From Lachnospiraceae bacterium (GTDB lineage Bacteria > Bacillota > Clostridia > Lachnospirales > Lachnospiraceae), in assembly GCA_003447295.1 (NCBI GenBank), contig DLZQ01000067.1:8936-72935 (forward strand): a DNA stretch of 64,000 bases, given 5' to 3'. This document shows, piece by piece, positions 19,184 to 27,880 of this stretch. The position numbers and the translations under genes were made by a program. The notes under the pieces were generated by a model. It did not search any database. It saw nothing but the letters and a program-made list of their open reading frames with translations, and was not told where the DNA came from. Numbering within the stretch: position 1 is the first letter of the stretch; each line of letters begins with the position of its first letter.

Positions 19184-19220
19184 AAGATTTGTAACCATTT
19201 TAAACAAAAGTGACGAAAAT

Positions 19221-19856
19221 ATGACAAAAAAACAACGTGCATTAGAAATCATAGAACGTCTGAAAAAAGAATACCCGGATGCCGGATGCACTCTGGATTA
19301 CGATCAGGCATGGAAGCTGCTTGTCAGCGTCCGCCTGGCGGCCCAGTGTACCGATGCCCGGGTAAATATCGTGGTGGAGAAGCTTTACGAGAAATTTCCG
19401 GATGTGGATGCCCTGGCGGATGCTCCGGTGGAAGAGATCGAGGCAATCGTAAAGCCCTGCGGCTTAGGTCACAGCAAGGCGAGAGATATCAGCGCCTGCA
19501 TGAAGATCCTTAGGGATAAATATCAGGGGAAAGTGCCGGATGACTTTGACGGGCTGCTGTCTCTGCCGGGAGTAGGCAGGAAAAGTGCCAATCTGGTCAT
19601 GGGGGATGTCTTCGGTAAGCCTGCCATTGTGACAGACACCCATTGCATCCGCCTGGTGAACCGTATGGGACTGGTAGACGGTATCAAGGAGCCTGCCAAG
19701 GTGGAAAAGGAACTGTGGAAGATCATTCCGCCCAAGGAAGGCAGTGATTTCTGCCACAGACTGGTATATCACGGAAGAGAGGTATGTACTGCCAGAACCC
19801 ATCCCTATTGCGAGAAATGCTGCATCAGTGATATCTGTAAAAAAGTCGGTGTATAA
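19221..19856 (+). CDS. nth: Endonuclease III
   Basis: Base-excision repair glycosylase/AP lyase for oxidised pyrimidines, 211 residues from the ATG at 19221, the usual family length. An in-frame ATG at 19164 overlaps rlmH and would add an unlike N-terminus. Neither start has a strong ribosome site. The helix-hairpin-helix is LPGVGRKSANLVMGDVFG with the catalytic Lys, and the catalytic Asp lies in IVTDTHCIRL. The C-terminal iron-sulfur loop reads C-X7-C-X2-C-X5-C, one residue longer in the first gap than the C-X6-C-X2-C-X5-C known from the E. coli enzyme. Confidence 0.94.
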   Translation: MTKKQRALEIIERLKKEYPDAGCTLDYDQAWKLLVSVRLAAQCTDARVNIVVEKLYEKFPDVDALADAPVEEIEAIVKPCGLGHSKARDISACMKILRDKYQGKVPDDFDGLLSLPGVGRKSANLVMGDVFGKPAIVTDTHCIRLVNRMGLVDGIKEPAKVEKELWKIIPPKEGSDFCHRLVYHGREVCTARTHPYCEKCCISDICKKVGV

Positions 19857-19894
19857 GAGTTGGTGGTAATGTTGCTGTAGACAGGAGGAAGCCT

Positions 19895-21199
19895 ATGAGA
19901 ATGTATGACATCATCATGAAAAAGAGAAACGGTGGAGAGCTATCCAAAGAAGAGATCCGCTTTTTTATTGAAGGCTACACGAAGGGAGAGATACCGGATT
20001 ATCAGGTGTCTGCTCTGATGATGGCAATTTATTTTCAGAAGATGACGGAGCGGGAGACTTACGAACTTACCATGGCCATGGCACATAGCGGGGAGATGCT
20101 GGATCTGTCCAAAATCCACGGCTGTAAGGTAGACAAACACAGTACCGGCGGCGTGGGTGACAAGACTTCTCTGGCACTGACTCCCATGGTGGCTGCCTGC
20201 GAAATCCCGGTGGCCAAAATGAGCGGCAGAGGACTGGGCCACACCGGAGGAACCATTGACAAGTTAGAGAGCTTCCCCGGATTTACCACAGCACTTACCG
20301 CAGACCGCTTTATTGAAAATGTCAATAAGATCGGGATCGCCATTATGGGACAGACGAAAGATCTGGCGCCGGCAGATAAAAAGCTGTATGCCCTGCGGGA
20401 TGTGACGGCCACCGTGGACAATATGTCCCTGATTGCCAGCTCCATCATGAGCAAGAAGCTGGCAGCCGGTGCGGATGCCATTGTGCTGGATGTCAAGACC
20501 GGCAGCGGTGCTTTTATGAAGAGTCAGGATGATGCATTTGCCCTGGCGGAAGAAATGGTCAAGATCGGTAAAAATGCAGGCAGACAAACCATTGCCGTAG
20601 TCTCGGATATGGATCAGCCGCTGGGGCGTGCTGTGGGAAACGCTCTGGAAGTAAAAGAAGCCATTGCAACCCTGCGGGGAGAAGGACCGGAGGATTTTAG
20701 AGAACTCTGCATGGTACTGGGCAGTCAGATGCTGCTTGCCGGTGGCAAGGTGGAGAATGCCGAAGAGGCAAGAGGAATGCTTACTAAAGTCATCGAAGAC
20801 GGCAGTGCCTTACGGAAATTGGAACAGTTCGTGGAAGCCCAGGGGGGTGACCCGTTGGCAGTAACGAACCCCGAACTCCTTCCTAAGGCATCGATGGTAG
20901 TGCCTGTCTGTGCGGACAGAGACGGTTTCGTGGGAAGAATCGCCTGCGAGGACATTGGCATCTGTTCCCTGCTGTTGGGCGGAGGAAGAGAGACCAAGGA
21001 AAGTACGATCGACCTGTCAGTAGGTATCGTATTAGAGAAGAAAAAGGGAGATGCTGTGAAAAAAGGCGAGGTTCTCGGGTATCTTCATGCCAATGACGAA
21101 CAACGTCTGGAAGCGGCAAAGGAGAAATTCTTAAATGCTTACTGCATTACCGACAGCTGTCCTAAAAAGGAGCCTCTGATCAAGGGGATTTTGCAGTAA
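19895..21199 (+). CDS. pdp: Pyrimidine-nucleoside phosphorylase
   Basis: Phosphorolysis of (deoxy)uridine and thymidine to the base and (deoxy)ribose-1-phosphate, for nucleoside salvage. 434 residues. The signature KVDKHSTGGVGDKTSL (phosphate site) and KMSGRGLGHTGGTIDKLES are both intact, and the C-terminal alpha/beta domain contains GEVLGYLHAN. In Gram-positives this family accepts uridine and thymidine, so Pdp is preferred over thymidine-only DeoA. Start follows aggagg at 19882. A candidate sigma-E promoter for yqfC begins right at its stop. Confidence 0.93.
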   Translation: MRMYDIIMKKRNGGELSKEEIRFFIEGYTKGEIPDYQVSALMMAIYFQKMTERETYELTMAMAHSGEMLDLSKIHGCKVDKHSTGGVGDKTSLALTPMVAACEIPVAKMSGRGLGHTGGTIDKLESFPGFTTALTADRFIENVNKIGIAIMGQTKDLAPADKKLYALRDVTATVDNMSLIASSIMSKKLAAGADAIVLDVKTGSGAFMKSQDDAFALAEEMVKIGKNAGRQTIAVVSDMDQPLGRAVGNALEVKEAIATLRGEGPEDFRELCMVLGSQMLLAGGKVENAEEARGMLTKVIEDGSALRKLEQFVEAQGGDPLAVTNPELLPKASMVVPVCADRDGFVGRIACEDIGICSLLLGGGRETKESTIDLSVGIVLEKKKGDAVKKGEVLGYLHANDEQRLEAAKEKFLNAYCITDSCPKKEPLIKGILQ

Positions 21200-21227
21200 C
21201 ATATTTTGGTGCTCTTCGTCATATAGT
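21200..21227 (+). promoter_or_regulatory. Candidate sigma-E sporulation promoter for yqfC
   Basis: CATATT (21200-21205) resembles the sigma-E -35 core, and CATATAGT (21220-21227) the -10 CATACAAT-like element, with 14 bp between, the spacing known for Bacillus sigma-E. yqfC-type genes belong to the mother-cell programme. The -10 ends only 5 bp before the yqfC ATG, so a transcript from here would be leaderless. Two -10 positions differ from consensus. Confidence 0.4.
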
Positions 21228-21232
21228 TTTAT

Positions 21233-21511
21233 ATGAAAATGAGAAGAGCACAACAGCAAAAAGAAAAATGGATCAATTCCCTGCAGCTTCCCAAGGATGT
21301 CTGTATGGGAGCGCTGCGCGTGACACTTACCGGCAACTGTGAAGTCTGGATCGAGAATTACAGAGGGATTTTGGAGTATACCGGTGAACGGATCCTGTTG
21401 CAGGCGAAGACCTGTCAGGTGTGCCTGGAGGGAAGCCGGCTTTCCATCGACTATTATACCAATGAAGATATGAAGATCAGCGGAAATATCAGTACGCTAC
21501 GCTATTTATAG
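21233..21511 (+). CDS. yqfC: YqfC-family sporulation protein
   Basis: 92-residue protein of the YqfC/YabP-like family, made in the mother cell and needed for normal sporulation in B. subtilis. The family pattern is seen in LQLPKDVCMGALRVTLTGN (start of the domain), CEVWIENYRGILEYT and the Leu/Ile-rich C-terminus. No ribosome-binding sequence precedes the ATG at 21233 (ttttatATG), and the N-terminus agrees with family length, so this start is kept. Followed at 31 bp by yqfD, the universal partner. Confidence 0.88.
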   Translation: MKMRRAQQQKEKWINSLQLPKDVCMGALRVTLTGNCEVWIENYRGILEYTGERILLQAKTCQVCLEGSRLSIDYYTNEDMKISGNISTLRYL

Positions 21512-21542
21512 ATCATTACTGGTAAACGGAGGTCGTCTGGAA

Positions 21543-22787
21543 ATGACGGAATGGATCAAACGTCTGCAGGGATATGTGAAAATTCGTGTATGGGGATTTG
21601 CACCGCAGCGGTTTATCAATCTGTGCAGTAATAAGGGTGTATTACTGTGGAACATTGATAAGCAGGATGATATTTATACGATGTGTGTCAGTCTGAAAGC
21701 TTTTTATCAGCTGCGTCCCATCGCCAGAAAAACAAAAGTAAGGGTAGTCATATCGGAAAGATGTGGACTACCTTTTTTAGTGCCCGGAATGCTTAAAAGA
21801 AAGGTATTTTTTGCAGGCTTTTTTCTGACAGCAGCGTTTTGGATTCTATCTTCTTTTTTCATATGGGATATCCGGGTCTCCGGAAATTTACAGGTGACGG
21901 AGGATGTTTTTTTAAAATTTCTGGAGCAGGAAGGCGTACATACCGGAATGCGGAAAAGCAATCTGGACATCGGAGAATTGGAAAAACAGATCCGCCGCAA
22001 TTTTCCACAGGTCACCTGGACCTCCGGACGACTGGACGGAGTACGTCTTTTTATTGAACTGAAGGAAAATGATATGCCGGTTCCGGAAGAAACTGCTGCA
22101 GATCCTAAGATAGGCAGGGATCTGGTGGCACAATACGACGGTGTGATCACGGAGATGATCGTTCGAAGCGGTGTGCCCAAAGTAACCACCGGCAGCAAAG
22201 TAGCAAAGGGGGACATTCTGGTGGAAGGCAGGATCCCCATATATGCGGAGGATGGCACCGTAAGGGAATACCGGCCGGTAGTATCGGACGCAGATATCCG
22301 GATGGAACACACCGGTACTTTCGAGGTATATCTGCCGGCGGATTATATCCAAAAACAGTACACAGGGAGGGAAACAAAGTATTATTTTATTCGCTTCGGC
22401 GACATAGAGTGGAGACCGAAGGCGGAGCCCGGGTATCTGCAATACGACAGCATCCTTGACACCTGTCCGGTAAAAGTACTGGAATATCTGCATATTCCCT
22501 GCACACTGTGTAGGATCACTTATAGAGAGTATCAAAAAACAGAATATTCCTATACGACACAGGAAGCAAAAACTGTTTTACAGAAAAAAATATTGGACTT
22601 TCTCGAAAGTTTAGATGAAAAAGGGGTACAAATAATCTCGAAAGATGTTAAAATAGAAACAAAGTGCGCCGGATGGACTGCTCACGGAGAATTGACATTA
22701 CGCGAGGCGGCGGGAGTGCTTACAGATTCCGTGCCGGAGATGGTCGAAGATCTGCGTACGGAAGATACTGATGGAAATGAGGAATAA
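21543..22787 (+). CDS. yqfD: YqfD-family sporulation protein
   Basis: Membrane protein of 414 residues, sporulation stage IV, function unknown. It has a short cytoplasmic N-terminus, one membrane helix near residues 85-105 (VFFAGFFLTAAFWILSSFF), then a large domain probably outside the cytoplasm with FDGVITEM-like QYDGVITEMIVRSG and GSKVAKGDILVEG, both family hallmarks. A ggaggtcg site lies upstream of the ATG at 21543. Lies between yqfC and phoH in the standard Firmicutes order. Confidence 0.9.
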   Translation: MTEWIKRLQGYVKIRVWGFAPQRFINLCSNKGVLLWNIDKQDDIYTMCVSLKAFYQLRPIARKTKVRVVISERCGLPFLVPGMLKRKVFFAGFFLTAAFWILSSFFIWDIRVSGNLQVTEDVFLKFLEQEGVHTGMRKSNLDIGELEKQIRRNFPQVTWTSGRLDGVRLFIELKENDMPVPEETAADPKIGRDLVAQYDGVITEMIVRSGVPKVTTGSKVAKGDILVEGRIPIYAEDGTVREYRPVVSDADIRMEHTGTFEVYLPADYIQKQYTGRETKYYFIRFGDIEWRPKAEPGYLQYDSILDTCPVKVLEYLHIPCTLCRITYREYQKTEYSYTTQEAKTVLQKKILDFLESLDEKGVQIISKDVKIETKCAGWTAHGELTLREAAGVLTDSVPEMVEDLRTEDTDGNEE

Positions 22788-22794
22788 GGCATAA

Positions 22795-23796
22795 ATGGGT
22801 GTGACAGCAATCAGTTTTGAGATGGATACGGAACAGATGCGTAAGATATTCGGCATGCAGGATGCCTATATCAAGAAGCTGGAACAGGATTTTCAGGTGA
22901 CTATCGTGGACCGTAACGGCAGCGTTGTGATCACCGGAGAGGAAGAGAATGCTTCGAAGGCATCCCGGGTATTGAAACAGTTGACTGCCCTGTCGGATCA
23001 TGGCAATGAGATCGAAGAACAGAGTGTGGATTATGCCATTGAAATGGGAAAAGAGGATCAGGAAGATAAACTGATGGAAATGGATGCGGACTGCATCTGT
23101 CATACCATCAGCGGCAAACCGATCAAGCCAAAGACTCTGGGACAGAAAGCTTATGTGGATGCCATCCGCAAGAATATGATCGTATTCGGACTGGGACCTG
23201 CCGGTACCGGTAAGACTTACCTGGCCATGGCAATGGCAATCACAGCATTTAAAAATAACGAGGTCAGCCGTATCATACTGACCAGACCTGCCATTGAAGC
23301 CGGTGAAAAGTTAGGATTTTTGCCCGGAGACCTGCAGAGTAAGGTAGACCCGTACCTGCGTCCGCTATATGACGCGCTGTACCAGATCATGGGTGCTGAG
23401 AGCTTTGCCAAAAATATGGAAAAAGGTCTGATAGAAGTGGCACCTCTTGCTTATATGAGAGGCCGTACTCTGGACAATGCCTATATTATCCTGGATGAAG
23501 CGCAGAATACCACCCCGGCGCAGATGAAAATGTTCCTGACCCGTATCGGGTTTGGCTCCAAGGTGATCGTAACCGGTGACTCTTCCCAGAAGGATCTTCC
23601 CGTGGGAGCAAAGTCCGGTCTGGATGTGGCGACGAGAGTCCTTAAAAATATTGACGACATTGCTTTCTGTAATCTGACCAATAAGGATGTGGTTCGACAT
23701 CCGCTGGTACAGAAGATCGTAAAAGCATACGATGATTATGAAGCCGGGAGCAAAAGAAGCCCTAAGTTAAAGCATACGGACAAGGGAAAAAGATAA
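22795..23796 (+). CDS. phoH: PhoH-family ATPase
   Basis: P-loop ATPase, probably linked to RNA handling; an N-terminal KH-like region (about residues 1-80) precedes the PhoH core, as in the PhoH/YqfE (PhoH-like) group. Walker A GPAGTGKTYLAM near residue 135-146, Walker B YIILDEAQNTTPAQMKMFLTR near 225. 333 residues. The order yqfD-phoH-(yqfF)-ybeY is the classic one and PhoH has been tied with YbeY in ribosome/RNA quality control. It starts 7 bp after yqfD, and the next gene starts 2 bp after its stop. Confidence 0.95.
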   Translation: MGVTAISFEMDTEQMRKIFGMQDAYIKKLEQDFQVTIVDRNGSVVITGEEENASKASRVLKQLTALSDHGNEIEEQSVDYAIEMGKEDQEDKLMEMDADCICHTISGKPIKPKTLGQKAYVDAIRKNMIVFGLGPAGTGKTYLAMAMAITAFKNNEVSRIILTRPAIEAGEKLGFLPGDLQSKVDPYLRPLYDALYQIMGAESFAKNMEKGLIEVAPLAYMRGRTLDNAYIILDEAQNTTPAQMKMFLTRIGFGSKVIVTGDSSQKDLPVGAKSGLDVATRVLKNIDDIAFCNLTNKDVVRHPLVQKIVKAYDDYEAGSKRSPKLKHTDKGKR

Positions 23797-23798
23797 GT

Positions 23799-24971
23799 AT
23801 GAAAACGGAAAACAAAAACGGTCTTTTGGTATTTCTGCTGCCGGAACTTCTGACAGTTTTGGCGGGAAGTGCCGGGGTTTACGGGCTGGGGATTATTGCT
23901 AGACAATTATCGGCGGAAAATGCATTGCGGGATGCGGTGATGACAGCGCTGGGATTTGCTGTGGCAGGTTTTTTCCTTCGAAGGGAGACCCTGGACGATC
24001 ATTTGGATTATGATAATGCAGATCATCCGATCCGGTTTTGGATCGTGGTCTGGTGCTGCCTTTTGTTTTCTCTGGCATGCGTTTTTTTGCCGGCGGGAGG
24101 ATGGCCGTTCCCTGCGGTGTTTGTAGTATTATCGTTATTTGGCAATCTCCCTGTGGGAATTCTGTTTTCCTCAGTGTTTTTAATGATTGCTGCGTTTGAA
24201 GGACAGTCTGCCGGCATTTTCTTTTTGTATTTTATCAGCGGTATTTTCGCAGCCTGTCTGTTTCAGCATCTGGAAGAGGAATTTTCCATTGCGATACCCT
24301 TATTTTTATCCCTGTTGTGTCTGCTTTTGTGTGAAACGGCCAATATTGTATTGCTGACCAATGAACATCTTACGCTGGAACAATTCCTGGTACCGGCGGC
24401 GAATCTGATCATCTCGGGAATCCTGCTTTTGGGAATACTGAAAATCTTCTCGGGAATGGTGGTCTACAAGGACAGGGTGCGGTATCTGGATCTGAATGAC
24501 ACGGAGAATCAGACGCTTTCCCAGTACCGGAAAACGGATCGTGCAGAGTATTTTCTCTGTATACATACGGCGTATTTCTGCGAGCGTATTGCCGTCAAAC
24601 TGGGAATGGACAAGGAGGCACTGAAGTGTGCGGGGCTATACCATAAAAAGTGCTGGGATCAGATGACAAAGGAAGGCGTGGAATTCCCGAAAGGGGCTCG
24701 GACGATTCTGGAAGAATACACAACGAACAAAAAATATCACCACAAAGAGACAGTGGTATTGTATTGTTCCGATGCGATTGTCAGTGCGGTTTTGTTGCTG
24801 CTTCAAAAGGAGCCTGACAAGAAGCCGGATTATGACCAGGTCATTGATAAGATATTTGAACGCATCTGGCAGAAAGAAATCGTCAGTGAATGCGATATGA
24901 CGCTGCATGACTGGAAACGGATGCAGAAGATATTTAAGGAGGAGAAACTGTATTATGACTTTTTACGTTGA
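23799..24971 (+). CDS. Degenerate PgpH/YqfF-like membrane protein (HD motif lost)
   Basis: Occupies the slot that pgpH (yqfF, a cyclic-di-AMP phosphodiesterase) holds between phoH and ybeY, but is only 390 residues against about 700 for PgpH. It lacks the large external domain: membrane helices run from residue 10 to about 225. The soluble C-terminus still tracks PgpH: H256 aligns with the first HD-domain His. AGLYHKKCWD (H282-K283) lies where PgpH has YYHDIGK, so Asp and Gly-Lys are gone. HHKETVVLYCSDAI matches the later KETAI..LADS block, and TLHDWKRMQKIF matches the final helix. The segment between is about 30 residues, much shorter than in PgpH, and its metal-binding His pair is missing. 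Likely catalytically dead; could be a sensor or scaffold. Confidence 0.7.
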   Translation: MKTENKNGLLVFLLPELLTVLAGSAGVYGLGIIARQLSAENALRDAVMTALGFAVAGFFLRRETLDDHLDYDNADHPIRFWIVVWCCLLFSLACVFLPAGGWPFPAVFVVLSLFGNLPVGILFSSVFLMIAAFEGQSAGIFFLYFISGIFAACLFQHLEEEFSIAIPLFLSLLCLLLCETANIVLLTNEHLTLEQFLVPAANLIISGILLLGILKIFSGMVVYKDRVRYLDLNDTENQTLSQYRKTDRAEYFLCIHTAYFCERIAVKLGMDKEALKCAGLYHKKCWDQMTKEGVEFPKGARTILEEYTTNKKYHHKETVVLYCSDAIVSAVLLLLQKEPDKKPDYDQVIDKIFERIWQKEIVSECDMTLHDWKRMQKIFKEEKLYYDFLR

Positions 24972-25470
24972 AAATGAAACCGGGGAGAGCTTTTCCGAAG
25001 GGACAGAGGCGTTCCCTGTGGAGGATACGGTAGAAAAGGTAGCATGTGCTGTACTGGATATGGAAGGCTGCCCTTATGAGGTACAATTAAATGTTCTGCT
25101 CACCGATAACGACGGCATTCACGCATACAATAAGGAATACCGTAACATTGACAGGGAGACGGATGTGCTGTCTTTCCCGAATCTGGACTTTGACCGACCC
25201 GGTGATTTTGAGATCTCCGAAGACAGAGAGGCAGATTATTTTGATCCGGATACGGGAGAACTGATTCTGGGAGATATTATTATCTCCGTGGATCGCGTAA
25301 AGGAGCAGGCAGAGAGCTACGGACACAGCAGAAAAAGAGAATTTGCGTTCCTGGTAGCCCACAGTATGCTGCATCTGTGCGGATACGACCATATGGAAGA
25401 AGACGAAGCAAAGGTAATGGAGGCTAAGCAGGAGCAGGTTCTTTCATCCCTTGGAATTACAAGAGATTAA
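24955..25470 (+). CDS. ybeY: Endoribonuclease / rRNA maturation factor YbeY
   Basis: Metal-dependent endoribonuclease for 16S rRNA maturation and ribosome quality control. The zinc-binding motif HSMLHLCGYDH (HX3HX5H) is intact, and TDNDGIHAYNKEYRNIDRETDVLSFP is the second family block. 171 residues from the ATG at 24955, which follows aaggagg at 24937-24943 and overlaps the previous gene by 17 bp. A longer frame from 24907 has no support. Confidence 0.95.
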   Translation: MTFYVENETGESFSEGTEAFPVEDTVEKVACAVLDMEGCPYEVQLNVLLTDNDGIHAYNKEYRNIDRETDVLSFPNLDFDRPGDFEISEDREADYFDPDTGELILGDIIISVDRVKEQAESYGHSRKREFAFLVAHSMLHLCGYDHMEEDEAKVMEAKQEQVLSSLGITRD

Positions 25471-25503
25471 AAAGGGCGTGTAATACACGTATAGGTAACC
25501 GAA

Positions 25504-27105
25504 ATGAATCAGGTAGAGGTAAAAAGAAAACAGATACAATTTTTCGCAGATGCTCTGGCGGTGATCAATGTCTGGATATTCGGAAGGAAACTTGGCAATA
25601 ACGGGCTGGCTTATCTTACGGCGGCTTTGTTGGTGTTTGCATTTTTCTGGATCCTTACGGGGAAGAACATTCCTGACCGGATGGGGAAGCTTCTTCGCGG
25701 AAGAAGTGCCAAAGGACAATATAAAAATGTATCGAAAATGCGTAGAAATATGATGCTGTTCCAGATGGCTGCCGGACTTTTAGCGGCGTTATTTTGTGCA
25801 GCTGCTGGATATACGGTATTGGAAAAGGTATTTCGCATCCCCTACGGCAGAATGATCTTATGGATTCTTTGCCCTGCGTTATTTTTCAGATGCATTCAAT
25901 CCGTGTTTCTCGGATGTTTTCAGGGGGAAGGATCGGAGATGCCCTCCGCTGTGTCTTGTGTGCTTCGTCAGGTATTTTATCTGGGACTTGGTCTTTTATT
26001 CTTGGGAATCTTCGGCAATTACGGAGAAAAAGTAAGTCTTCTTCTGAAAAGGGATGATTTCACGGCAATGTACGGAGCCATGGGGGTGGCTTTGGGTATT
26101 CTGATCTCGGAGCTTTTAGTGACGCTGTTTTTATTCGTGATCTACCGGGGCAGCATGTCGGGAAGAAGAGAGAATGAGAACGGGATGAAGGGAACCGACA
26201 GCTTTGCGGGGCAGATCGGATCTCTGTTTCCCGGAATCGGCGGAGATATTTTAAGACAGCTTCTTTTCCTGCTGCCGTTATGGCTGGGACTCATTCTGTT
26301 TCAGAGACAGTCGCAGGATATTTATGCATCAGCAGAACAATACGGAGTGTTTGCCGGAAGATATCTGGTGACGCTGCTTTTCCCCACGTTGATATTGTAT
26401 GCGGGAATGCTGTCTTGTATTGCCAGGACCTGCGCTCATCTTAAGAAAAAAGAAGACCGGTTTGCAAAATCCGTGTTTCAGGCAGGTATGCAGGGTGTTT
26501 TCCTTCATGGAATGTTTTTTACCATAGTGACTGCTGTGTTGGCATTACCGATTGCCCAGACCCTGGATAACGCCGTTTCCACACAGCTTGCGGATATGTT
26601 CGCCAAAGGCTCCTCAATTATTTTGTGGCTGCTTTTGCTCCTGTATTGCTCGGAAATCCTTAAGATGACAGGAAAGGGTTATCTTGTCCTTGCAGGATAC
26701 GGCATTATGGATATTGTTTTTGTGATAGCGGAAACAGTGCTTTTAAATTTGGAAAATGCCGGAAGCTTAAGTATTGTGCTGGGCAGTGTCATAAGTATGG
26801 CATGCGGTGCCGTGTTCTTATGTGTGATTGTCTGTCTGCAGATGAAGACCTGGCCGGACGCCCTTAGGAGTCTGGCAATTCCCGTCGGATGTAGTCTTGC
26901 CTGCGGTCTGCTGGCGTTCGGGTTGGAGAAGATTATGCTTCCCCGTTTGGGAGCAGTGGTGACGGTACTCTTGGAACTGGTGATTACGCTTTTGCTGTAC
27001 TGGTTTTTGCTTATTATGTTACGATGCTTTAAGGGATCCGATTTTTCCTATATTCCCTGCGGCCGGCTGATGCGTAAGCTTGGGAAAATACTCCGGCTGA
27101 TTTAA
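25504..27105 (+). CDS. MOP/MATE-superfamily flippase-like membrane protein (SpoVB/MurJ-like)
   Basis: Polytopic protein of 533 residues with about 14 hydrophobic segments and the general look of the MOP flippase superfamily (polysaccharide flippases, SpoVB, MurJ). Suggestive parts are RIPYGRMILWILCPALFFRCIQS and the tail of helices after residue 400. No substrate-defining residue was identified, so lipid-linked oligosaccharide or peptidoglycan precursor export is inference. It lies 33 bp after ybeY, within a cluster that also holds sporulation genes. A small CGTGT/ACACG hairpin lies just before it. Confidence 0.6.
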   Translation: MNQVEVKRKQIQFFADALAVINVWIFGRKLGNNGLAYLTAALLVFAFFWILTGKNIPDRMGKLLRGRSAKGQYKNVSKMRRNMMLFQMAAGLLAALFCAAAGYTVLEKVFRIPYGRMILWILCPALFFRCIQSVFLGCFQGEGSEMPSAVSCVLRQVFYLGLGLLFLGIFGNYGEKVSLLLKRDDFTAMYGAMGVALGILISELLVTLFLFVIYRGSMSGRRENENGMKGTDSFAGQIGSLFPGIGGDILRQLLFLLPLWLGLILFQRQSQDIYASAEQYGVFAGRYLVTLLFPTLILYAGMLSCIARTCAHLKKKEDRFAKSVFQAGMQGVFLHGMFFTIVTAVLALPIAQTLDNAVSTQLADMFAKGSSIILWLLLLLYCSEILKMTGKGYLVLAGYGIMDIVFVIAETVLLNLENAGSLSIVLGSVISMACGAVFLCVIVCLQMKTWPDALRSLAIPVGCSLACGLLAFGLEKIMLPRLGAVVTVLLELVITLLLYWFLLIMLRCFKGSDFSYIPCGRLMRKLGKILRLI

Positions 27106-27202
27106 GACTTTCCCAAAGCGGGTTGGCAGGATGTATATTTTCCAAAAAATAACTGATACTGATACAAAGAATGAAACATTGACACCAGGGATGTGAGGCA
27201 GT

Positions 27203-27862
27203 ATGAAATTTGTAAAACGTATCAGTTACTTTTTTGTGGTTCCGGTCTTTTTCCTGGGACTGGGAATATATCTCGGCGTCTGGGGAATCCATTTTTTCTA
27301 TCCGGGTCTTTGGTATGATATGAATGATACAGCTAAGCCACCGTATGTTGTAGATGAGACAGTGACAGACGAAGAGGGTAATTTGCCACCAACGAGTGTG
27401 GCTGTGGCTTCTTCCGGGGAGACACTGTGTGCGGATACGGAATATGTGCTGGAAGAGACCGATATTCTCCGGGGGACTAGCGTTGAGACCTCCTGGAAGA
27501 TTCCGCACAAATATATCGGTATGGATCGGGAGAACTTTTTGGAGACCATGGATCTGTATGCCGAACATCCGCCACTTTCGGAGATTGAACGGGGATTTGT
27601 GGGGCTGGAGGTATTGTCCTTTTCCAGGGATAGAGTGGTGGTCCGCATGGATTACCGGTATGTGCAGCCCAGTGAAAGCTTTTATCTGGCGGTGACGGAT
27701 CATGAAGTGGTGGTATATTTAGAGGACCGGACCACGGTATATATCAATACGGGAATTGCACTGGAGGATCTGCCGGAGACTTTGCAACTGCAGATCATGG
27801 ACATGCTGTTTGTCCCGGATGAAGAGACATTGTATGATTTTTTGGAGACTTATTCCTCTTAA
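27203..27862 (+). CDS. Membrane-anchored protein, possibly BofC-like
   Basis: 219 residues: an N-terminal hydrophobic anchor (about residues 8-30), a Ser/Thr-rich spacer, then a compact alpha/beta domain. Two stretches recall the C-terminal BofC domain of sporulation signalling proteins: a 'Y-I-G-M-D-R-E-N-F-L' helix start near residue 110 and a strand-rich end with AVTDHEVVVYLEDRTTVYINTGI followed by LYDFLETYSS. The match is loose, so BofC-like is a suggestion only. Start at 27203 follows a weak ggatgtgagg. Surrounding genes include yqfCD upstream and two FAD oxidoreductases downstream. Confidence 0.5.
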   Translation: MKFVKRISYFFVVPVFFLGLGIYLGVWGIHFFYPGLWYDMNDTAKPPYVVDETVTDEEGNLPPTSVAVASSGETLCADTEYVLEETDILRGTSVETSWKIPHKYIGMDRENFLETMDLYAEHPPLSEIERGFVGLEVLSFSRDRVVVRMDYRYVQPSESFYLAVTDHEVVVYLEDRTTVYINTGIALEDLPETLQLQIMDMLFVPDEETLYDFLETYSS

Positions 27863-27880
27863 ATAAAGGTGAAAAAACAG

